A stretch of 64,000 nucleotides of DNA, from NCBI GenBank assembly GCA_027924585.1, contig BSBM01000442.1:1488001-1552000 (forward strand), written 5' to 3'. This document shows, piece by piece, positions 35,579 to 43,886 of the stretch. Position 1 is the stretch's first letter. Each line of letters opens with the position of its first letter. The notes beneath the pieces are model-generated. The model was not told where the DNA came from and did no database searches. It saw only the letters and a program-made list of their open reading frames with translations. This DNA is from Larix kaempferi. Its lineage: Eukaryota > Streptophyta > Pinopsida > Pinales > Pinaceae. The position numbers were made by a program, and so were the translations under genes.

Positions 35579-35681
35579 ATTTACAATGTACATATGTACA
35601 TGTGATCAGAAAACTTGGACTAATAAAGTAGAGACACAATGATGCCTTAAATTTTTGTCTCATAGTTATATTTATATATAG

Positions 35682-35845
35682 CCCCAAGGGTTAGCTCAAT
35701 TTGTAAGGCATTCCTGTGCAAAGTCCACAGAGCCCTTCACATGTACTCGCTTCAAGTCCTTTCAGGTTACCGGTCACCTTTACATATGGTGGTTGACCTG
35801 CCATTCATTTGATAATTTGGCGGAAGAGTGGGGAGGTTCTCCACG
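35682..35845 (+). mobile_element. tRNA-derived SINE-like element
   Basis: GGGTTAGCTCAATTTGTAAGG at 35690 resembles the tRNA A box and surrounding D stem. GCTTCAAGTCC at 35749-35759 resembles the B box, about 50 bases later, as in plant SINEs. A related copy on the minus strand at 56750-56955 shares CCCCAAGGGTTAGCTCAATTT. No target duplication was fixed, and the right end is approximate. Confidence 0.55.
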
Positions 35846-36398
35846 AAAATATTTCTTCATAGTACATGTGTGTGCATTGTATCCTTATCAATATCCATGC
35901 ACATATTTGAATCCATGAAACTTGGTGAAATGCTAACGCACTTCAAATCCATAAAGTCTACAATGTAGCTATGACTGTTTACAACAGTATGAAGCTAAGG
36001 AAGCAAATATACATCTAGACAGATATAAGATTAAAAGATCAAAATCATGAACACCTAGAAGCACATAAATCAAGAAATATGAAGCATCAATAATTGTTCT
36101 GAAACATTGATGAGACCTGGTATCATTAGTGCTCCTGACACCCTGCAAAATTTCTAACAGTTCCACTAATGCAGTTACTAAACACAATGTTATCAGAACC
36201 GGACCGGTGGTCAAACCGGCTGGCCCCAAGACCCAGACCCGGACTGTTAGTCTAAACATAACAGTCACCATCAGTCGTGTAACAAAAAGATCCACACTTC
36301 CTGATTTTTCACCAGCATAATACACATCTACAACTTGAAGGCTTCCTGTAAATTGCATAGCACTATCACAGTAGGATTAAACTCAAAGGAGATAAAAC
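35846..36398. other. Intron sequence with a small AACCGG palindromic patch
   Basis: This is intron sequence flanking NAA15 exon d. At 36185-36248 a GC-rich patch starts with CAATGTTATCAGAACC (same 16-mer as at 26016-26031, inverted) and contains ACCGGACCGG and AAACCGGC. ACTAAACA before it and TCTAAACA after it match in 7 of 8 positions, so it may be a hAT end pair collapsed to about 66 bp. Confidence 0.35.
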
Positions 36399-36514
36399 CT
36401 GTAATTTTCAGAATTTGCAGCAAGTAGGGACCGATATGCTGCCTCAGCTTCTTTAAAACGACCAAGCTTTAGCAATAAAGAAGCTTGTTGTTCCTTAAAA
36501 GCTAACTTGTCAAC
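36399..36514 (-). CDS. NAA15: NAA15 exon d (116 nt)
   Basis: The minus-strand acceptor is AAATGCAAATGCAG and the donor is GTTTTATC after ...AATTACAG. It encodes VDKLAFKEQQASLLLKLGRF, then KEAEAAYRSLLAANSENY plus two bases of an arginine codon. Plant NAA15 has VDKLSYKEQEVSLLSKVGRL and EEANKLYRVLLSMNPDNY at this place, so this is a TPR pair. It is separated from exon c by only 113 bp. Confidence 0.92.
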
Positions 36515-36627
36515 CTGCATTTGCATTTATAAGACATTTCAGACTACCAAACTTTCCAAATCGGGGAACTTCACTATTCACACTATTTATTACATTTCTT
36601 CATATTAAGGTATATTGTTCTACTTAC

Positions 36628-36699
36628 AATTTTCGCCGCCTTCTTATTAAGTTCCTCTAGTGCTCTTTCTGGAGCTCCACATTCCTCAAGAAGAGAGAT
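36628..36699 (-). CDS. NAA15: NAA15 exon c (72 nt)
   Basis: The acceptor GGCTGAGTGCAG and donor GTAAGT are both strong. It encodes ISLLEECGAPERALEELNKK followed by AAKI, in phase 0 at both ends. This matches the plant NAA15 segment VSLLEESGSFDKALEELHKK. Confidence 0.92.
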
Positions 36700-36878
36700 C
36701 TGCACTCAGCCATGTAAAAGGAAAATACAAGGAAAAGATGCCTCAGACAGCAGACAGAGATATAGCAACTTAACCTTTCCAAAACATGAATCAGAACTTC
36801 TAGCATGCCATAATTATCCCTGAAACATTCCAATCTGGGGTTCTATTCAGTAGCAAGAATTTAAAAGGTTACAATTCA

Positions 36879-37136
36879 TGTTCCTTAGGCACAACACATC
36901 CATTACTGGGGTCAACACATCCCACTTCCTAGGTGACTTTTTTCTTGCTAGAACAAATTTAAATTTTATTTATAAAAGACGTATTGGGCAAACACACCAA
37001 GTAATGAAAACACAACCAGGAATGGCAATGACAACACTTTGTATGCCACTGGTACATTGGAGAAATATAATCTCTTTTGTCTCTCCACATATTCTGCCCA
37101 TGTTTGTGTGTTTTATGTTTAACATGGTATCAGAGC
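36879..37136 (+). mobile_element. Short LTR remnant with primer-binding site
   Basis: The LTR-like sequence starts TGTTCCTTAGGCACAACAC and ends ATGTTTAACA at 37124. TGGTATCAGAGC at 37125-37136 is an exact initiator tRNA-Met primer-binding site. The leader continues to 37196, where a MITE interrupts it. The left end is uncertain. It lies 180 bp from NAA15 exon c. Confidence 0.6.
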
Positions 37137-37196
37137 AGATGTCCATCAAATATCTGTTAGAGTGTATATCTGAGTGAAGATCAGAGAGGTCAAATG

Positions 37197-38597
37197 CTAT
37201 GTTGCAGGAAACGCCTGGAATGGTGGCGTACCACTCACCAAAATGCCTGGAAATGCATACAAAACGCCTTGGAAACATCTTTGGCCATACCATACGACGT
37301 TTCCAAATCTGGAAACACCATACGGTACAGCCAAGGAGGTTTCCAAAGCGTTTCAGACATTTTCAGTGTTGTTTCAGGCATGTTTTGGAAGTTTCCGGAG
37401 CCAACCAAGTACCCATGAGGGATGTGGATCTCGTAGAGAAAAATCGCCTTGTTCATTCCGATGAGCCTTTAAGACCAAACAGAGATAGGGGATTGGGCTC
37501 TGAGGAGTTTGTCGCCTTGTAATTAATGTTGATATTAAATACTTAACGTAAAAGTAACATTCTCCTTTATCTTACTTTTTCTATCCAAAGTGACATTCTC
37601 CTTTATCTTACATTTTCTATCATTTTACTTAAATTTTTAACATTACCATTAATTGTTTCAGGGTGTTTGAAAGTAGTTCCGACCTCAATCAGACTTCATA
37701 TGGATAAAGTAGAATTTCATATCCCATTCAGAATTCAGTAGACTTAACAGTTTTTGGGATTTCAGAATTGGCATGATTGTACAGCATCTCCACTGGATTC
37801 TATCATGTATGAGGGTACAGGATTGACCTTAGTCAAGACCACCTGTTGGAAAAACTAGATGTATGTATAAATTAAAAAGAAAAATTCAACATATATCAGT
37901 CATTAACACACACCTACATAAGTAAGGATCACTGAAGGTAAGACAATCACAGATAGAACACAAGATTACCCTGGGAAACCCTCTTGGGGTAAAAAACCCA
38001 GCCAAAACTCTCTTTAGATTCCTCAACAACGTACAATACCAGTACAAGACTTATACTTGGGCTTGGCTGCCCTAAGCAGCCTCCTAGGAATGAGTTTGAC
38101 ACTTGGCATCAGTTTGACACGTGCATGAGCCTTTTGACACTATCCTTTTGACACTTGGCATGAGCCTTTTGACACTTGCTACTAAAGTTAACACTTGGCA
38201 TCAACCTTTTGACACTTGGTCCTAGAGTTAACACTTGGCATCAGCCTTTTTGACACTTGAAATAAGTTTTGACACTTGGCATGAAAAAGCTTTTTATGTA
38301 CATAGTTTAATTACAACAAAAAATAGCTTCCAAAGCTATATATTTCAACACCACCAAGCTATAGGATTTTGTATCATGTAATCATCTCCTTCTAAAGTGT
38401 CATTTATGTGTATCATTCTTATTTTTGTTGCTTATTTTCTTGCAAGATGATGTGCTATTTAAAAAAAACTATATATCTATATTTTTTGTATTTTTTATAT
38501 ACCATGTTTACCTGGACATACCCATTTTGGGGGGTCACATTTCCAGACATTCCCGTTTCAGAAACTTCAAAACATTTCCAAGTTTTGTGTGACTTAG
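37197..38597. mobile_element. hAT-type MITE (AAACG class) containing a solo LTR
   Basis: The left end is CTATGTTGCAGGAAACGCC and the right end read inward CTAAGTCACACAAAA. The flanks are GTCAAATG (37189-37196) and GTGAAATG (38598-38605), 7 of 8 identical. GGAAACGCC, GGAAACATC, CGTTTCC and GTTTCC words fill 37200-37400. The core (37600-37840) aligns with 51710-51930 and 54290-54510. The solo LTR at 37844-38350 was inserted later. Without it the MITE is about 889 bp, close to its relatives (940-980 bp). Confidence 0.82.
37844..38350 (-). mobile_element. 507-bp solo LTR with 5-bp target duplication
   Basis: It runs from TGTTGGAAAAAC to ATATTTCAACA and is flanked by CCACC on both sides (37839-37843, 38351-38355). 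TTTTGACACTTGGCAT and close variants recur about eight times at 38098-38282. Orientation is judged minus because CCTGGGAAACCCTC and GGGTAAAAAACCCAGCC resemble the minus-strand LTRs at 18494 and 57284. Confidence 0.88.
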
Positions 38598-38605
38598 GTG
38601 AAATG

Positions 38606-39250
38606 TGGATTCAAAAAAAAGTTTGTTCAAGGTTGACTTAAAATAAGAAGGGGCAAGTAATTTTTATTTTTTTTTTAAGCTCACCTTTAGAATCGTTTTT
38701 ATTATGCAATGTGATTGATGAAGAAGAAATAATAAAATAAAAGGGAGAGAGAGAGAGAGAGAGAGACTGAATACCCAACATGACACACAGATAGAATCAC
38801 CATGCAAAGCAAACCTCAGTATTACACAAACAACTAGCAGTGACAGAGAGAATGGGACACCAACACACACAGATCAAAGAATAGCAGATGGCTGCATACC
38901 TAGTTAGTTTGCAGACTTGCCAGTAAGCAGACCTATCGCAGAGAGAAGAATGACAGGCACAGCTAACACTTGAATATTCCCTCAAGACCGTGCCTAAACT
39001 GACGGCAACAGGAAGACAGATTCATTCCTGCACATCCTAGTTTCTCAGGTTCTGGCACTTGAAGAAGACAGAAGAAAAAAGAAAAGAAGGAAATTTCTCC
39101 TAGTTTCTCAGGTTCTGGCACTTGGAGAAGACAGAAGAAAAGAGAAAAGAAGGAAGTTTCTCCCCTACAACAATCAAAGCACTGATGGTCAACAGCATAT
39201 TTTTTCTCTGACATTTTGGAGCAGTAATTTTAAATTCAGCATTTATTTTT
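38606..39250. repeat. Simple repeats and a 63-bp tandem duplication
   Basis: A (GA)n tract occupies 38747-38766. TCCTAGTTTCTCAGGTTCTG starts copies at 39035 and 39098 (period 63, two copies, ending in AAGAAGGAA(A/G)TTTCTCC). Nothing coding. Confidence 0.8.
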
Positions 39251-40041
39251 CTCCTTAAACATATTTAGCCACAACAGCTTAACCGGGTTGGTGAAGTGTG
39301 GTATTTGTCTTAGCCCATACCGGGGTTCAAAACTCACAAAAGTTGCCAGTTCAACCACGCAAGGATGGTTGTAAAGACGGTAGAACCATCATGGCTTCTA
39401 AATTGGGTTGGGTGGCCCCACACCCGTCCAGACAAAAACCACAAATTGTGTCCCACCTTCAGGTGATGGCCATCATTGCCTTTTCAGGATGTCCAAGAAC
39501 TCCCTCTCCATATTCTTCAAATATTCAGACCAGCAGTGAGTGGACTTATACATGAGGGAGGCCATTAGACTTTGATCTTCTTCACCCAGACTACCCCCAT
39601 TACTAGGATTATCACCTCTTTCCTGGTGCTTTGGTTGAGTAAGGAGTCTGGTATCTGTCAGTGATTTTCAACATCCTGACACGCCTTTGCAACTGGAGGA
39701 TTAATATCTAGCTAGATTCCATAATGTCGGTACCATCTATAGCTACATCAAGGGTTTCACAGTGATCAGATCTTGCTAGAGTCAGTTTCATCAAGTTTCA
39801 AGAGCTTGCTATTTTTAGTAATTCTTCTATTTTCTAGGTGCCTGAGTTCTGAGGGGCATATGTCAGAGATATATACATATTTTTGGTCCTAGCAAAATCA
39901 CAATGCCAATGTCAAGCAGTTTCATTACACTACTATTTTTAGCAGTTTAGTTTTTAGGTCTTGCATGTCATTTCTGAGCACATATCTGGGTTCCTTGCAG
40001 AAAAACAAATTTGATGAGACTTTTCATTGGCATGTGATACG
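39251..40041. other. Unclassified intron sequence; possible tRNA-like segment at 39262-39340
   Basis: TTAACCGGGTTGGTGAAG followed by GGGGTTCAAAACTC about 40 bases later vaguely resembles A and B boxes of a SINE. The remainder has no recognised coding or terminal repeat. Confidence 0.2.
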
Positions 40042-41245
40042 TGTTGAATTTTGTACCTAGGAAAGTGTTCCCCTAGGTGACTTTTGCCTTAGTCACTTAA
40101 AAGGGGGAAATAAAGTGACCCTTGCATTAAATGGACTTGAGATGAGCATTTAATTTAACTTTAGAGATTAAAGTTACTTTTTGATAAATTTAAATGAGGT
40201 GAATGAAATTAATTTTTCATGAGAATTAAAAGTGCATTTATTCTCAACCTCACATCTAATTCAATCTGGGCCCTTGGATTAGATGGCTTTTCACTCACCC
40301 TAGGTTTTCACTCAAAAAGGCAAGGGAAGGCATTTGAGAGCTCACTTTTTTTTTAGAAGAAGAAGAGAGAGAACAGTGGTGGCACACATTTCGAGACAGC
40401 TTTCTGAGCAATTAATGAGCAGAACAGAAATCGAGGCAGTGAGAGATTCAGTACAGCACAAATCCCGAGGCTGTACAGCACCAAATCTGGGCACAGTTTT
40501 TGAGGGGAGTTTCTGGGCATGATTCCTGAGACAGTGGGCACGATTTTCCAGGCAAAATTTATGGGCATGAATCCCAAGACAGAAGGCACAGAAATCGAGG
40601 CCTACACAGCACAGAAATCGATAAAAGTACAGGCACAGATCCCGAGGCTGTACAGCACCGAATCTGGGCACAGTTTTCGAGGGGAGTTTCTGGGCATGAT
40701 TCCCGAGACAGTGGGCACGATTTTCCAGGCAAAATTTATGGGCATGAATCCCAAGACAGCAGGCACAGAAATCGAGGCCTACACAGCACAGAAATCGAGA
40801 AAAGTACAGGCACAGAATTTGAGGACTATACTGTCCTTCCTGGCACGATTTTCGAGGTCCTGTTTTGCACGAAATTCGAGGCAGCAGTCAGCACTAATTT
40901 CGAGGAAGCTTCTGGGTGAATTTTGCGGTGGAGATAAATTTTCCTTTGACTGTAAAATTGCTGAACTAAACTCATCTGAAGAAATAAAATCATCCTCACT
41001 CTCTCTGAAAAGTTTTCCCCTTGTGGGTTTTTCCTGGGCATTTTGCCAAAAATTCTGAGTACTGAAAATTTCATGGTGTGTTTGCATTGTTAATTTTTCT
41101 GCTTGTTAATTTGAGTTTCAACTGTGTTTTTATGTCTGAGATTTTCTGAGTTATTTTCCAGCACTGAAAATAATTCTGGGTTGTGCATTAAACCTCATAA
41201 AAAGACTACAAACCGGGTTGGGTTGAATTCTCTAGAAAACTTTCA
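40042..41245 (+). repeat. Copia B 5' LTR (1204 bp)
   Basis: It runs from TGTTGAATTTTG to AAACTTTCA, followed by TGATATCAGAGC at 41246-41257 (primer-binding site, one mismatch to the initiator tRNA-Met type). It contains a 177-bp tandem duplication (40456-40632 and 40633-40809, starting GCACA(A/G)ATCCCGAGGC) that the 3' LTR lacks. GTACAG words and GCACAGAAATCGAGG recur. The short open frames inside it are not genes. Confidence 0.9.
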
Positions 41246-41349
41246 TGATATCAGAGCTTGGGGACAGAACATAACAGTGAATTGAAATTTCCAGATTTAC
41301 AGTAAACTTTCTTTGTTAGTGAGCAGCACCTTGTTGAGTTGACAGTGAG

Positions 41350-42160
41350 ATGGCAACAGGACTTAGGTTGGAAGATAGGCTAGATGGGACAGGGAATTTT
41401 GTTCCATGGAAGGCTAGGATAATGCTGATTTTGGAAGAGAATGAACTTTGGGATGAAGTGGTCAACAATACAACAGCTAAACCAATTCAGATTCCCGCTT
41501 CCACTAATGCACAAGCATTAGCGGCTTTCAACAAGAAGGACTGTAAGGCTAGAAGAATTGTTCTAGATGCAGTTAAAGACCATATTATTCCACATATCAG
41601 GTAGAGACCGTGCATATAAAATATGGGATGCTTTGACCAGTTTATACCAGAGCACTAATGAGAACCGGAAGATGGTCTTAAGAGAGAAGCTGAAAAAGTA
41701 TAAAGATGAACAAAGCAGAGGGAGTGCCATCTTACCTTACTAGGATATCTCAGGTTAGAGATGAGCTTCCAGCAGTTGGGGAGGTAGTTTCAGCCACTGA
41801 GCTAGTGCGGACAGCAGTGAATGGTGTGACCAAACCATGGGCTGTTTTTGTCGAGGCTATAGTTGGCAGGGAGAACATGCCTTCATGGGATAGACTATGA
41901 GATGACTTTGTACAGGAGGAGAGGGTGGATAGAAGAAGGACTTAAGCAATGTCAAGTGCTTTGCTTGTCAGGGATTTGGGCACTATGCTTCACAGTGTCC
42001 AAAGAAGAAGAAGAAGCAACAGGCAGCAACCTCAGCTGAGATTGATGATTTTGGATCGAGATTTGAGAGAGAGAGAGCCTCTATCATCACCAGCACTGAT
42101 TTAGATATTGAGAGGGAGTATTCTTTGTTGACTGGCCATCAGATGGGTGCATCTACCACT
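41350..42160 (+). pseudogene. Copia B gag, frameshifted
   Basis: The ATG at 41350 opens MATGLRLEDRLDGTGNFVPW, then KARIMLILEENELWDEVV, and RRIVLDAVKDHIIPHI at the end of the first frame (stop 41602). Frame changes follow, with KMVLREKLKKYKDE near 41670 and SYLTRISQVRDELPAVGE near 41721. The nucleocapsid knuckle CFACQGFGHYASQCP (near 41955-42000) keeps C-x2-C-x4-H-x4-C. Confidence 0.85.
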
Positions 42161-42164
42161 AACA

Positions 42165-43163
42165 CTTGGTATATTGATAGTGGCGCTTCGAGTCACAAAC
42201 TCACATGACAGGTGCTCGAGAGATGTTCTCCGGGCTTTCACAGACAGGTGTAGATGTGGAGGTTGTATTGGGAGATGACACAGTTGTCAGAGCTGTTGGT
42301 CGTGGGACCATCACTTTTCAGAGGGAGTCCATGAGTCCTATGATTTTGAGGGATGTGTTGTTTGACCCTGAGCTGAAAAAGAACTTGGTATCAGTTTCCA
42401 CTATTGAGGACAGAGGACTTGGGGTTTGTTTCATGGATGGACATGTGCATATATTCCCTAAAACTGCAGCACCATCTACCTCTTTGGACATTGGGGTTAG
42501 ATGCGGGAAACTATACAAGCTCTTATTTCAGCCCCAGCACGCTTTGGCACATAGCAGCAATAGTGAGCTTTGCGAGCTTTGGCATCGGAGGATGGCTCAT
42601 TTGCATCATCCAGCTCTGAGGTTTTTGAGGAGCATGGTTACAGGTCTACCAGAGTTCAGCACTGAGCACAGTGATGTATGCAGAGGGTGTGCTTTGGGAA
42701 AGAACACCAAGACTGCTTTTCCGAGCAGTGACAGCAGGTCAGCAGGGGTGCTTGATTTGATTCACTCAAATTTATGTGGTCCTATGCCATTTGTTTCCTT
42801 AACAGGATTTGAGTATTATGTGACTTTCATCGATGACTATTCCAGGAAAACCTGGATCTACTTCTTGAGGAGCAAGAAGTCAGTTGATGTCTTGCGGAAC
42901 TTCCAAGAGTTCAAAGCTCTTGTGGAGAATTAAACGGGGAGGAGGATTCGGGTTCTAAGATCAGACAATGGAGGCGAGTATACCTCCAATGAGTTCAATG
43001 AGTTTTGCATACAGGAGGGCATACAGAGACAGTTGACAATACCATATACTCCTGAGCAAAATGGAGTAGATGAAAGGAAGAACAGGGCTATTGTGGGAGC
43101 AGCGAGAGCTATGCTTCATGATCAGAGTCTTCCTTTCTTTCTTTGGGCAGAGGCTTGCAGTAC
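42165..43163 (+). pseudogene. Copia B protease and integrase, 5' part
   Basis: TWYIDSGASSHK near 42166-42200 gives the protease active site, followed by a frame break. The integrase zinc domain is ELWHRRMAHLHHPALRFL with CRGCALGKNTKTAFP (42575-42720), then DLIHSNLCGP, where the first catalytic D is N, FIDDYSRKTWIYFL, a stop at 42931, VLRSDNGGEYTS, and EQNGVDERKNRAIVG, which retains the glutamate. It breaks off at LWAEACST at the hAT insertion. Confidence 0.87.
43156..43163. repeat. Left target duplication TGCAGTAC of the autonomous hAT
   Basis: TGCAGTAC occurs here and again at 46797-46804. Joined over one copy, the copia integrase reads ACSTVVYPQNRS in frame, so the empty site is recovered exactly. 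Confidence 0.95.
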
Positions 43164-43886
43164 CAAAGCAGCTGGGAATCGACCCCCCCCCCCCTCGAAT
43201 CGATCCCGAATCGCGCTCCAGACGGAATCGATGCGGGATCGATTTTGGAAGCGCGATTCCGGATCGATTCCGTGGGGAATCGATTTCCCAGTTCGCGAAT
43301 TCAGGCAAAAAAAACGATCCCTGGAAATTTGTAATTCGCTGGGGAATCGTCGCTCCCAGAGCGATCCCGGGTCGATCCCGGATCGATTCCCAGTCGAACC
43401 CGCAGACAAAAAACGATTCCGAAATCGATTCCCAGGCCGATTCCGCGGACGGGCGGATTTTTGAAAAAAAAAATTGAGTTTTGGAATTTTTTTTAGGGTT
43501 TTTTTTGTTGGGATAGGTCACTTTGGGCCATTAAAAGGTGAATGAGTCCATTTGGACTCATTCCATTGCTCATTTGTTTGATTGAGAAGAGTTTGAGAGC
43601 TTTGAGTTTTGAGAGCTTTGAGCATTGAGTGGGAGATTGAAGGGGAGATTGAAGGGGAGAGAGCTTGCAAGGGAGATTGAAGCTTTCATAGAGACATTCA
43701 ACCACCATTGAAGAGCTAAAAGGTAGGCTCTATAAATTCTTCTTTGTTTGTTTTTGCAATTTTTTTTTCACTATGTTACAAAATGGAAAACTTGCAATGT
43801 TCTCTTCTCCTACTCTTTCCAATATATTCTTCTCCATCATTCTATTGCAGGGAACAAGTGACTCTCATCTTGAATCAAGAAACACG

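Noticed and set aside
40334-41058. Long overlapping frames on both strands in the 5' LTR
   Set aside because: They are in the LTR, come from the 177-bp duplication and purine-rich words, and recur in the 3' LTR with changes. Not genes.
43122-43477. Several overlapping frames at the left end of the autonomous hAT
   Set aside because: They lie in the AATCGATT palindromic array, where frame openness on both strands follows from the repeat composition.
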